A DNA stretch of 64,000 nt from positions 248,001 through 312,000 of the forward strand of contig CALRRO020000002.1 in the NCBI GenBank assembly GCA_943370595.1, given 5' to 3'. Origin of the DNA: Piscinibacter sp943370595. Its GTDB lineage: Bacteria; Pseudomonadota; Gammaproteobacteria; Burkholderiales; Burkholderiaceae_C. The first letter of the stretch is position 1, and each line of letters opens with the position of its first letter. Both the position numbers and the translations under genes were made by a program. Positions 8,845 through 16,769 of this stretch are shown in pieces. The notes under the pieces were generated by a model. It made no database searches. It was given only the letters and a program-made list of their open reading frames with translations, and had not been told where the DNA came from.

Positions 8845-9608
8845 GAGCCTCCGTTCTCATCGCGCTGACGCTCGTCGCGGGCGCGGCGCAGGCCGGGCGC
8901 AGCTGCGAGCAGAAGCCGCCCGAGGCCGCCAACGTGCAGCGTGCGATGCAGCTGGCCGAGCGCACTGCCCGCGCGCTCGACGCGAGCGGCGCGCAGGTGG
9001 TGGTGCTGGCCCGCGACGGGCAGGACCTGTCGAAGTACGGCCTGGCCTGGTCGCACCTGGGCCTGGCCTACAAGGACGGCGCGCGCTGGCGCGTGATGCA
9101 CAAGCTCAACAGCTGCGGCAGCGCGCAGGCCGCGGTCTACCGCCAGGGCCTGGGCGAGTTCTTCCTCGACGACCTGCACGACTACAAGGCCGGCCTCGTG
9201 GTGCCCGCACCTGCGGTGCAGGCGCGACTGCTCGCCACGCTGCGCGACAACACGCAGGCCACGCGCATGCACACCGGCGCCTACAGCATGGTGGCCTACC
9301 CCTGGTCGCAGCGCTACCAGCAGTCCAACCAGTGGGCGCTGGAGACGCTGGCGATGACGCAGGACCCGGCCGCGACCAGCCGCGAGCGCGCGCAGGCCTG
9401 GCTGCGCCTGCAGGGCTACGAGCCGACCACGCTGCGCATCGGCGCCCTGACCCGACTCGGCGCCCGCACGACGGCGGCCAACATCGCCTTCGACGACCAC
9501 CCGAACGAGAAACGCTTCTCGGATCGCATCGAGACCGTCACGGTCGATTCGGTCTTTGCGTGGTTGAATCGCAGCGGTCTCGGCGGGCCGGTGCAGGTGG
9601 TCCGCTGA
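8841..9608 (+). CDS. DUF2145 domain-containing exported protein
   Basis: The 255-residue product has a signal peptide (MRASVLIALTLVAGAAQAG) and then the conserved DUF2145 pattern: ARDGQDLSKYGLAWSHLGLA near 53-72, WRVMHKLNSCGS near 80-91 and GLGEFFLDDLHDYKAG near 100-115. The fold has been suggested to be papain- or NlpC-like because of the conserved Cys and His residues, but no activity is established. Two cysteines (C23, C89) could form a disulfide in the periplasm. The start codon overlaps the stop of the preceding exported protein gene by 4 bases, so the pair, with the YiaA-like gene, is probably an operon. Confidence 0.8.
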   Translation: MRASVLIALTLVAGAAQAGRSCEQKPPEAANVQRAMQLAERTARALDASGAQVVVLARDGQDLSKYGLAWSHLGLAYKDGARWRVMHKLNSCGSAQAAVYRQGLGEFFLDDLHDYKAGLVVPAPAVQARLLATLRDNTQATRMHTGAYSMVAYPWSQRYQQSNQWALETLAMTQDPAATSRERAQAWLRLQGYEPTTLRIGALTRLGARTTAANIAFDDHPNEKRFSDRIETVTVDSVFAWLNRSGLGGPVQVVR

Positions 9609-9639
9609 GCCGCACCAGAAGAACTTCCCGGAGGACGAC

Positions 9640-11538
9640 TTGAGCGCACCGCACGACCCGCACCCCAACCAGTTCGCGCTGCTCGGCCAGCGCCGCTTCG
9701 CGCCCTTCTTCTGGGCGCAGTTCCTCGGCGCCGGCAACGACAACCTGTTCAAGTTCGCCTTCACCGTGATGGTGACCTTCGGCACGGCCAACGCGAGCGG
9801 CCTGGCGCCGGCGCTGGTGGTGCAGCTGATCGCCGCGCTGTTCATCCTGCCCTACGTGCTGTTCTCGGCCACCAGCGGGCAGCTGGCCGACAAGCACGAC
9901 AAGGCCACGCTGATCCGCTTCGTCAAGAGCCTGGAGATTGCGCTGATGGCGCTGGCGGTGTGGGGCTTCACGACGAAGAACGTGACGGTGCTGCTGGCCG
10001 TCACCTTCGGCCTCGGCCTGCACTCGACGCTGTTCGGTCCGGTCAAGTACGCCTACCTGCCGCAGCACCTGAACGAGCGCGAGCTGACCGGCGGCAACGG
10101 CATGGTCGAGATGGGCACCTTCGTCGCCATCCTGCTGGGCAACGTGGTCGGCGGCCTGCTGATCGCGATTCCCGAGGTCGGCCCGAGCTACGTGGCCTGG
10201 AGCTGCCTGGGCCTGGCCGTGCTCGGCCGCGCGGCGGCGCAGTTCGTGCCCAGCGCGCCGGCCACCGATGCCGGCCTGACGATCAACTGGAACCCGTTCA
10301 CCGAGACCGCGCGCAATCTGAAGCTGGCCCACCAGGACATCGCGGTGTTCCGTTCGCTGCTGGGCATCTCGTGGATGTGGTTCTTCGGCGCGGTGTTCCT
10401 GACCCAGTTCCCGTCCTTCGCGAAGGACGTGCTCGGCGGCAACGAGCAGGTCGCCTCGCTGCTGCTGGTGGTGTTCTCGATCGGCATCGCGATCGGCTCG
10501 CTGCTGTGCGAGACGCTGTCGCGCCGCCACGTCGAGATCGGCCTGGTGCCGTTCGGCGCCTTCGGCATGAGCGTGTTCGCGATCGACCTGTACTTCGCCT
10601 CGCGCGGCATCGTGCACCCCGACACGCCGCTGACGCTGTCGCAGTTCGTCGCGCTGGGCGCCAACTGGCGCGTGATGGCCGACCTCGGCCTGCTGGCCCT
10701 GTTCGCCGGCCTGTACAGCGTGCCGATGTACGCGCTGATCCAGATGCGCGCGCAGCCCAGCCACCGCTCGCGCATCATCGCCGCCAACAACATCCTCAAC
10801 GCGCTGTTCATGATCGGCAGCGCGGCGATGGCGGCGGTGCTGTTGAAGGCCGGTGTCACGGTGCCGCAGCTGTTCCTGATCACCGGGCTGCTCAACCTGC
10901 TGGTGGCCGGCTACATCTTCCTGCTGGTGCCCGAGTACCTGCTGCGCTTCATCGCCTGGGTGGCCACGCGCTTCATCTACCGCTTTCGCGTGCGCGGCGA
11001 CGAGCACATCCCGGTCAGCGGCGCGGCCATCCTGGTCAGCAACCACGTCAGCTTCGTCGACGCGATCCTGCTGATGGCGGCCAGCCCGCGGCCCATCGTC
11101 TTCATCATGGACCACCGCATCTTCAAGCTGCCGGTGCTGGGCACGCTGTTCCGTCTGGCCAAGGCCATCCCGATCGCGCCGCAGAAGGAAGACCCACAGG
11201 CCTACGCCCAGGCTTTCGCGCGGGCCAAGGCCGTGCTCGACGGCGGCGACCTGCTGTGCATCTTCCCCGAAGGCGGCATCACCCGCGACGGCCAGCTCGG
11301 CGAGTTCAAGGGCGGCGTGATGAAGCTGCTCGAGGCCAACCCGGTGCCGGTGGTGCCGCTGGCGCTGCAGAACCTGTGGGGCTCGTTCTTCTCGCGCATC
11401 GAAGGCAGCGCGATGACCAAGCCCTTCCGCCGCGGCCTTTTCTCGCCGGTCGGCCTGGTGGCCGGTGAGCCGGTGCCCGCCGCGCAGGTGAGCCCGGCCG
11501 GTCTGCGCGAGCGCGTCGGCGCGCTGCTGGCGACGTGA
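9640..11538 (+). CDS. MFS transporter fused to a PlsC-type 1-acylglycerol-phosphate acyltransferase
   Basis: The 632-residue membrane protein has two parts. Residues 1 to about 420 form a major facilitator domain related to the lysophospholipid flippase LplT (FAPFFWAQFLGAGNDNLFKF at the start, many hydrophobic helices). Residues about 430-632 are a PlsC acyltransferase with the catalytic NHVSFVDA (NHX4D box) and the FPEGG substrate motif (CIFPEGGITRDG). This suggests import and re-acylation of lysophospholipids by one polypeptide. Unlike the larger fusions of this type it lacks the acyl-ACP synthetase domain. The start is TTG at 9640 with GGAGG 5 bases upstream; no ATG is better placed. Its stop overlaps the next gene's GTG. 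Confidence 0.85.
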   Translation: MSAPHDPHPNQFALLGQRRFAPFFWAQFLGAGNDNLFKFAFTVMVTFGTANASGLAPALVVQLIAALFILPYVLFSATSGQLADKHDKATLIRFVKSLEIALMALAVWGFTTKNVTVLLAVTFGLGLHSTLFGPVKYAYLPQHLNERELTGGNGMVEMGTFVAILLGNVVGGLLIAIPEVGPSYVAWSCLGLAVLGRAAAQFVPSAPATDAGLTINWNPFTETARNLKLAHQDIAVFRSLLGISWMWFFGAVFLTQFPSFAKDVLGGNEQVASLLLVVFSIGIAIGSLLCETLSRRHVEIGLVPFGAFGMSVFAIDLYFASRGIVHPDTPLTLSQFVALGANWRVMADLGLLALFAGLYSVPMYALIQMRAQPSHRSRIIAANNILNALFMIGSAAMAAVLLKAGVTVPQLFLITGLLNLLVAGYIFLLVPEYLLRFIAWVATRFIYRFRVRGDEHIPVSGAAILVSNHVSFVDAILLMAASPRPIVFIMDHRIFKLPVLGTLFRLAKAIPIAPQKEDPQAYAQAFARAKAVLDGGDLLCIFPEGGITRDGQLGEFKGGVMKLLEANPVPVVPLALQNLWGSFFSRIEGSAMTKPFRRGLFSPVGLVAGEPVPAAQVSPAGLRERVGALLAT

Positions 11539-12212
11539 TCGCCAGCCTGGGGCGCGACGCGCTGCTGCGCATCGCGCCGTTCGCCCTGTTCATGCTGCTG
11601 CTGGCGCTGCGCGGCTTCGCGGCCGACGGCGCCTGGGGTTTCGACGAGCGCTGGCTGTACGCGGTGTCCACCGCCGGCGTGGCGGCGCTGCTGGTCGTGT
11701 TCTGGCGCGAGTACGGCGAGCTCTCGGCCGTGCTGGCGCCCACGGCGCGCGAGCTGCTGTTCGCCGTGTTCGCCGGGCTGCTGGTGTTCGTGCTGTGGAT
11801 CCAGCTCGACGAGCCGTGGATGCGTGTCGGCGAAGCCACCGCCGGCTTCCGCCCGATCGACGGCGCGGGCAACCCGATCTGGCCGCTGATCGCCGTGCGC
11901 TGGATCGGCGCGGCGCTGGTCGTGCCGCTGATGGAGGAGCTGTTCTGGCGCTCCTTCCTGATGCGCTGGATCGACAGCCCGCGTTTCGCCGCCGTCCCAC
12001 CACAGCGGGTAAGCCTGCGGGCGCTGGCCCTGTCGACCTTCGTCTTCATGCTCGCCCACCCGCTGTGGCTGGCGGCGATCGTCGCCGGCGTGGTCTACGC
12101 CTGGCTGTACATGCGCAGCGGCAAGCTGTGGCTGGCGGTGGTCGCCCATGCGGTCACCAACGGCGCGCTCGGCGCCTGGGTGGTGTTCACCGGGAACTGG
12201 GGCTACTGGTAG
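11535..12212 (+). CDS. CPBP family intramembrane protease (CAAX prenyl protease-related, exosortase-associated type)
   Basis: The 225-residue protein has about seven hydrophobic segments and the three motifs of CPBP glutamic intramembrane proteases: EELFWRS (E134, E135, R139), a histidine in FMLAHPLW (H175) and HAVTN (H205, N209). The pattern FWRSFLMRW matches the subfamily found with exosortase/PEP-CTERM sorting systems. No exosortase is present in this window, so a role in that system is inference. The start is GTG at 11535 in the sequence GTGA, overlapping the acyltransferase stop, so translation is coupled. The 3' end overlaps the convergent hydroxylase gene by 26 bases. Confidence 0.8.
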   Translation: MIASLGRDALLRIAPFALFMLLLALRGFAADGAWGFDERWLYAVSTAGVAALLVVFWREYGELSAVLAPTARELLFAVFAGLLVFVLWIQLDEPWMRVGEATAGFRPIDGAGNPIWPLIAVRWIGAALVVPLMEELFWRSFLMRWIDSPRFAAVPPQRVSLRALALSTFVFMLAHPLWLAAIVAGVVYAWLYMRSGKLWLAVVAHAVTNGALGAWVVFTGNWGYW

Positions 12213-13500
12213 GGGTCGGCGCATGCCCACGCGCCATGCGCGGTGGGAACGTCGGCAGTTTCGGCAGCGCAGGCCAGGTGAAGGCGCTGCGCCGCGTCAG
12301 CTTCTGCGTGATGGCCGACTTCAGCAGCGGCAACCGGTCGGCGACGCGGATCACCGCTTCGCGCATCCAGCGCGCCGGCTCGCTGTCGTCGGTGAACAGG
12401 CCGACCACTGCGTTGGTGCCGTGGTAGACCGGCCAGGTCTCGCGGCGATGGCGCGTCTCGTAGGGCTGCAGCACGGTCAGGCTGCCGAGGTCGCGGCCGG
12501 CCCGCTGCGCGCCCGCCAGCAAGGTGCCCAGCACCTCCACGCCGTAGAGGCCGAAGTTGTAGCCATGCGCGGTGACCGGGTGCATGCCCACCGCCGCATC
12601 GCCGACCAGCGCGAAGCGCGGCGCGACGAAGCGCTGTGCGTAGACCGCCACCAGCGGGTAGAGGTGGCGTGGGCCGCACGATGTCATTGCTCCGAGGCGG
12701 CCGCCGAGCTGCTGCTGCACCCAGGCGGCGAAGGCCGCGTCGTCCCAGCGCATCATGGCCGCAGCGACATCGGACGAGGTCGTGACCACGATCGAGCTCT
12801 CGCCACCGTTCATCGGCAGCACCGCCAGCGTGTGGCCGGTGTGGAAGCACTCCTGCGCCACCGCCCGGTTCGACTCGGTGTGCGCGATGCGGCAGACGAG
12901 CACGCTGCGGCCGAAGTCGCGCATCTGCGCGCCGATGCCGGCGTGGCGGCGCGCCTCGGAGAAGCGGCTGTCGGCGGCCACCGCCAGCGGCGCGCGCAGC
13001 GTGATCTCACCGCCATCGGCATCGCGGCATCGCAGCGTGGCGGCGTCGGCATCGATGGCCACGCCGAGCACGCGCGTAGCCGCTCGGATGTCGATCAGTT
13101 CGGCGCCCTGCACCGCCTGCCAGCTGGCGCGGCGGATCACGTGGTTGGCCACCAGGTGGCCCAGCTCGTCCTCGCCGGAACCCCGGGCGTCGAAACGCAG
13201 TGGCCGCGGGTCGCTGCCGTTGTAGACCTCGGCCTCGCGCAGCGGCGCGACGTCCTGCACGGGCAGCCGGTCCCACAGCCCGAGGCGGCGCATGATGACC
13301 TGCGCGCGGTGCGTCAGCGCGATGTCACGGCCGTCCGCAGGGGGCTCGGCCAGCGTGGCGGCATCCTGCGCGTCGAGCACGATGCTGCGGATCTTCGCGT
13401 CGGCCAGCGTGCGTGCCAGCGCCAGGCCGCTCGGGCCCGCGCCGATGATCAGCACGTCGGTGTCGAACGCAGTGGCAGAGGGAGCGATGCGGCGCGGCAT
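12187..13500 (-). CDS. ubiM: FAD-dependent ubiquinone biosynthesis hydroxylase (UbiH/F/M family, UbiM-like)
   Basis: A 437-residue flavoprotein monooxygenase. The ADP-binding motif GAGPSG is at residues 20-25, and the second FAD motif FALVGDAAVGMHPVTAHGYN lies near residue 310. The DG motif is less clear. These enzymes hydroxylate the benzoquinol ring during aerobic ubiquinone synthesis. The phrase MHPVTAHGYNFGL and the region YETRHRRETWPVYHGTNAVVGLF are what I associate with UbiM, a broad-specificity member in beta- and gammaproteobacteria; UbiF or UbiH assignment cannot be excluded. The C-terminal 40 residues (proline-rich, PTFPPRMARGHAPT) are longer than usual and overlap the convergent protease gene. 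It is transcribed alone, 77 bases downstream of tgt. Confidence 0.8.
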   Translation of the reverse strand: MPRRIAPSATAFDTDVLIIGAGPSGLALARTLADAKIRSIVLDAQDAATLAEPPADGRDIALTHRAQVIMRRLGLWDRLPVQDVAPLREAEVYNGSDPRPLRFDARGSGEDELGHLVANHVIRRASWQAVQGAELIDIRAATRVLGVAIDADAATLRCRDADGGEITLRAPLAVAADSRFSEARRHAGIGAQMRDFGRSVLVCRIAHTESNRAVAQECFHTGHTLAVLPMNGGESSIVVTTSSDVAAAMMRWDDAAFAAWVQQQLGGRLGAMTSCGPRHLYPLVAVYAQRFVAPRFALVGDAAVGMHPVTAHGYNFGLYGVEVLGTLLAGAQRAGRDLGSLTVLQPYETRHRRETWPVYHGTNAVVGLFTDDSEPARWMREAVIRVADRLPLLKSAITQKLTRRSAFTWPALPKLPTFPPRMARGHAPTPTSSPSSR

Positions 13501-13577
13501 GGCAGGGCAGGCGAGCGAAGGGACACCGATGCTGCCGGTCGCCCCCGCGGCCGGTGCTGACCGGCGTCAACGCTGGT

Positions 13578-14705
13578 TCACACGCCGCGCCGTCGGTCCT
13601 GCGCGAACTTCGCTGCGAAGGCCGTGAAGGTGCCGGCATCGAGCGCCTCGCGCACCTCGCGCATCAGGTTCACGTAGTAGTGCAGGTTGTGGATGCTGGC
13701 CAGCATCGGCCCGAGCATCTCGTTGCAGCGGTCGAGGTGGTGCAGGTAGGCGCGGCTGAAGTTCGCGCAGGTGGGGCAGGCACAGGTCTCGTCGACCGGC
13801 CGTTCGTCGGTCTTGTAGCGGGCGTTGCGCAGGCGCAGGTCGCCGAAGCGGGTGAACAGGTGGCCGTTGCGCGCGTTGCGGGTCGGCATCACGCAGTCGA
13901 ACATGTCGACGCCGCGGCCCACGCCCTCGACCAGGTCTTCCGGCGTGCCCACGCCCATCAGGTAGCGCGGCTTGTGCGCGGGCAGGCGGTGCGGCGTGTG
14001 CGCCATGATGCGCTGCATGTCCTCCTTCGGCTCGCCGACGCTGACGCCGCCGATCGCGTAGCCGGGCAGGTCGAGCTCGACCAGCGCGTTCAACGACTCC
14101 TCGCGCAGGTGCTCGAACATGCCGCCCTGCACGATGCCGAACAGCGCGTTCGGGTTCTCGAGGCGGTTGAACTCGGTGAGGCAACGCTTCGCCCAGCGCA
14201 GGCTCAGCTCCATCGAGACCCGGGCTTCCTTCTCGGTGGTGATGTGGCCCTTGGTCTCGTAGGGCGTGCACTCGTCGAACTGCATGACGATGTCGCTGTT
14301 CAGCACACGCTGGATCTGCATGCTCACTTCGGGCGTGAGGAAGAGCTTGTCGCCGTTGACCGGTGAAGCGAACTTGACGCCTTCTTCGCTGATCTTGCGC
14401 ATGTCGCCGAGCGACCAGACCTGGAAGCCGCCGCTGTCGGTCAGGATGGGCTTGCGCCAGGCCTCGAAGCGGTGCAGCCCGCCGAACTGCGAGAGGATGT
14501 CCAGCCCCGGGCGCAGCCACAGGTGGAAGGTGTTGCCGAGGATGATCTGCGCGCCCATCGTCTCCAGCGACGAGGGCATCACGCCCTTGACGGTGCCGTA
14601 GGTGCCCACCGGCATGAAGACCGGCGTCTCGACGACGCCGTGGTTGAGCGTGAGGCGGCCACGGCGGGCCTGGCCCTCGGTCTTGAGCAGTTCGAAATGA
14701 AGCAT
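13578..14705 (-). CDS. tgt: Queuine tRNA-ribosyltransferase
   Basis: Tgt exchanges guanine-34 for the queuosine precursor preQ1 in tRNAs for Asp, Asn, His and Tyr. The 375-residue length is standard. Visible motifs are VFMPVGTYGTVKG near the N-terminus, the catalytic-base region LTDSGGFQVWS (Asp near residue 90), DECTPYE, the substrate loop YAIGGVSVGEP, the nucleophile region DMFDCVMPTRNARNG (D in MFD) and the zinc site C-A-C-P-T-C followed by a histidine in the YLHHLDRCNE region. It reads in the same direction as queA, which is 0.6 kb upstream, but a cytochrome c gene sits between the two. Confidence 0.96.
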   Translation of the reverse strand: MLHFELLKTEGQARRGRLTLNHGVVETPVFMPVGTYGTVKGVMPSSLETMGAQIILGNTFHLWLRPGLDILSQFGGLHRFEAWRKPILTDSGGFQVWSLGDMRKISEEGVKFASPVNGDKLFLTPEVSMQIQRVLNSDIVMQFDECTPYETKGHITTEKEARVSMELSLRWAKRCLTEFNRLENPNALFGIVQGGMFEHLREESLNALVELDLPGYAIGGVSVGEPKEDMQRIMAHTPHRLPAHKPRYLMGVGTPEDLVEGVGRGVDMFDCVMPTRNARNGHLFTRFGDLRLRNARYKTDERPVDETCACPTCANFSRAYLHHLDRCNEMLGPMLASIHNLHYYVNLMREVREALDAGTFTAFAAKFAQDRRRGV

Positions 14706-14756
14706 CCCCGGGATTGTCGGGGGAATGTGGGCCCCTCGCTCGGCGGGTGCGCCGCG

Positions 14757-14775
14757 CGATCCCCCGAGGGGATCG
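14757..14775. repeat. Short palindrome, intergenic repeat family member
   Basis: CGATCCCC-CGA-GGGGATCG is a perfect 8-base dyad in the gap between the cytochrome c gene and tgt. The same core, ATCCCC-CGN-GGGGAT, recurs at 23591-23605. Flanking bases (GGGCCCCTCGCTCGGCGGG) resemble other GC-rich gap repeats in this window. It could act as a transcript hairpin after the cytochrome c gene, but there is no T tract. Confidence 0.5.
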
Positions 14776-14791
14776 CTGCCCCTGCGCGAGC

Positions 14792-15172
14792 TCAGCTCTT
14801 CTTGGCCGGCTGCAAGGCGAGGATCCAGCCGACCAGCTTCTTCGCGTCGGCCTCCTTGATCGCCACCGCATTGGGCGGCATCGCCAGCCCGCTGACCTTG
14901 CCCTTCCAGTGGCTCTCGTACGGGTTGGAGCCCTTCATCACGGTGGCGGTGAGCTGCGCCTCGGCGCCTTTCACGCCCTGGTACTTGGCAGCAACGTCAC
15001 GCCAGGCCGGGCCGATCGGCGGCAGGCCGTCCGGACCCTTGCCGCCGGGCTCGACCTGGTGGCAGATCAGGCAGCCGGCGTTCTTCGCCAGTGCGATCAT
15101 CGTGTCGTCGTTGCCGGCGGCCAGCACGGGTGCGGCGGCCAGCGCGAGCAGCAGCAGGGGGGTCTTGGTCAT
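14792..15172 (-). CDS. Periplasmic class I cytochrome c (c-552/c-551 type)
   Basis: The product has 126 residues with a signal peptide (MTKTPLLLLALAAAPVLAAG) and a mature part of about 106. A single haem-binding motif C-L-I-C-H is at residues 34-38 and the likely distal ligand is M98 in GLAMPPN; the phrase IGPAWRDVAAKYQG is typical of c-551/c-552 electron carriers. These shuttle electrons in the periplasm between cytochrome bc1 or other dehydrogenases and terminal oxidases or reductases. It lies between tgt and queA, which are usually neighbours, and is on the same strand as both. Its redox partner is not evident from the window. Confidence 0.9.
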   Translation of the reverse strand: MTKTPLLLLALAAAPVLAAGNDDTMIALAKNAGCLICHQVEPGGKGPDGLPPIGPAWRDVAAKYQGVKGAEAQLTATVMKGSNPYESHWKGKVSGLAMPPNAVAIKEADAKKLVGWILALQPAKKS

Positions 15173-15309
15173 GGTGATCTCCTCGAGGGGTCGTTGCGTC
15201 TGCGACCCATGCTAGGAAGCACACCTCACCCCCCGTTGACCGACATCAACGCCGGGCGGCGTTTTGCCGGAGTGGAACAGGCCGCAGTCGCCGCCGCGCG
15301 ACGGCTGTG

Positions 15310-16389
15310 TCAGCGCGGAGCAGCGTCTGTGCCGCGTTCGAGCAGCATCGCGTCGCCGTAGCTGAAGAAGCGGTAGCGCTCGCGAATCGCATGGCGGTAC
15401 AGCGCCATCACGTGCGCATGGCCGGCGAAGGCGCTGACCAGCATCATCAGCGTGCTCTTCGGCAGGTGGAAGTTGGTCACCAACCGGTCGACCACGCGGA
15501 AGTCGAAGCCGGGCGTGATGAAGATGTCGGTGTCGCGCGCTCCGGCGGCGAGTTCGCCCGGCAACGCGGCCGACTCCAGTGCACGCAAGGTCGTCGTGCC
15601 CACCGCGACCACGCGCCGGCCCGCCGCCCGCGTGGCGGCGACGGCGTCGACCGTCGCCTGCGGCACCTCGAACCATTCGCTGTGCATTCGGTGCTCGGCC
15701 AGGTTCTCGCTGCGCACCGGCTGGAAGGTGCCGGCGCCGACGTGCAGCGTCACGCTGGCCGTGCCGACACCCCGCCCGCGCAGTGCGGCCAGCACCGCCT
15801 CGTCGAAGTGCAGCGCCGCGGTTGGCGCGGCCACCGCGCCGGGATGGCGGGCGAACACCGTCTGGTAGCGACGCTCGTCTTCGGCACTGTCGGCGTGGGT
15901 GATGTAGGGCGGCAGCGGCACATGGCCGTGGCGCTCGAGCAGGGCCAGCGGCTCGTCGGGAAAGCGCAGGTGGAACAAGGAGCCATCGGGGCCGCCGCGG
16001 CCGAGCACCTCGGCGTCGAAGGCCGACGAGCCGTCGCCGCTGGCGAAGCGCACCGTGCTGCCGGGCTTGGGCGACTTGCTGGCGCGCAGGTGGGCCAGCA
16101 CCTCGTGGCCGTCCAGCACCCGCTCGACCAGCGCCTCCACCGCGCCGCCGCTGGCCTTGGCGCCGAGCAGGCGCGCCTTGATCACGCGGGTGTCGTTGAA
16201 GACCAGCAGGTCGCCGGGTTCGAGCAGATGGGGCAGATCGCGGAAGACCCGGTCGGCGGGCTCGGCGCCGGTGGCGTCGAGCAGCCGCGAGGCGGAGCGT
16301 TCAGGCGCGGGGTGCTGGGCGATCAGCTCGGCGGGGAGCTCGAAGTCGAAGTCGGCGAGCGTGAAGGATGGATGCGTCGGAACGGGCAT
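15310..16389 (-). CDS. queA: S-adenosylmethionine:tRNA ribosyltransferase-isomerase
   Basis: QueA transfers and isomerises the ribosyl part of SAM onto preQ1 at the tRNA wobble base to form epoxyqueuosine, acting directly after Tgt. The 359-residue length is normal. Motifs include FDFELPAELIAQHPAPERSA at the N-terminus, FRDLPHLLEPGDLLVFNDTR near residues 45-65, AAPTAALHFD, and the C-terminal NFHLPKSTLMMLVSAFAG. The start was placed at the ATG of MPVPTHPSFTL since a longer frame upstream contains no homologous sequence. A 42-codon membrane ORF lies 88 bases upstream on the same strand, and recG diverges beyond that. Confidence 0.95.
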   Translation of the reverse strand: MPVPTHPSFTLADFDFELPAELIAQHPAPERSASRLLDATGAEPADRVFRDLPHLLEPGDLLVFNDTRVIKARLLGAKASGGAVEALVERVLDGHEVLAHLRASKSPKPGSTVRFASGDGSSAFDAEVLGRGGPDGSLFHLRFPDEPLALLERHGHVPLPPYITHADSAEDERRYQTVFARHPGAVAAPTAALHFDEAVLAALRGRGVGTASVTLHVGAGTFQPVRSENLAEHRMHSEWFEVPQATVDAVAATRAAGRRVVAVGTTTLRALESAALPGELAAGARDTDIFITPGFDFRVVDRLVTNFHLPKSTLMMLVSAFAGHAHVMALYRHAIRERYRFFSYGDAMLLERGTDAAPR

Positions 16390-16477
16390 GGAGGCTGTAC
16401 CGGCCTGTGCTGCGGGGCCGCGATGGTGCCATGACTGTTCCCGGGCCGCCCGGCGCGGGCGGCTCGGTACCGCGCGC

Positions 16478-16606
16478 TCAGTGCGGCCCGAGCTGCGCGG
16501 CCGGTTGTGCCGCGGCCCGCTCTGAGCGGTCCCAGGCCAGCGCGGCGAGGGCGCTGACGGCGGCGATGACGACGAGGACCAGGGCAACGCGGGCGACGAA
16601 GCGCAT
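16478..16606 (-). CDS. Possible small membrane protein, 42 residues
   Basis: An ATG at 16604-16606 opens a 42-codon frame that ends with TGA at 16478-16480. The peptide is a good single transmembrane segment: a basic N-terminus (MRFVAR), a run of hydrophobic residues 7-25 (VALVLVVIAAVSALAALAW) and a short hydrophilic tail (DRSERAAAQ and so on). It fills the middle of the 380-base gap between queA and the divergent recG. There is no convincing ribosome site upstream (CCACCCCCATTC), which is the main reason for doubt. No function can be assigned. The rest of the gap, 16607-16769, shows nothing else except the expected recG promoter region. Confidence 0.4.
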   Translation of the reverse strand: MRFVARVALVLVVIAAVSALAALAWDRSERAAAQPAAQLGPH

Positions 16607-16769
16607 GAATGGGGGTGGCAGTGGGGTGAGACGGGGCGGATGCTAAGCCCGCTCGGCCCTGCTGCCTCTGGAGTGTGCTCTCGGTTGCCCATTGCTCTGC
16701 GTTCGCGCGACCTGCATGCCACGCCCTGCGGCCGGATCTCACACCCGCAGCAGCGGCGAGAATCCGCCC

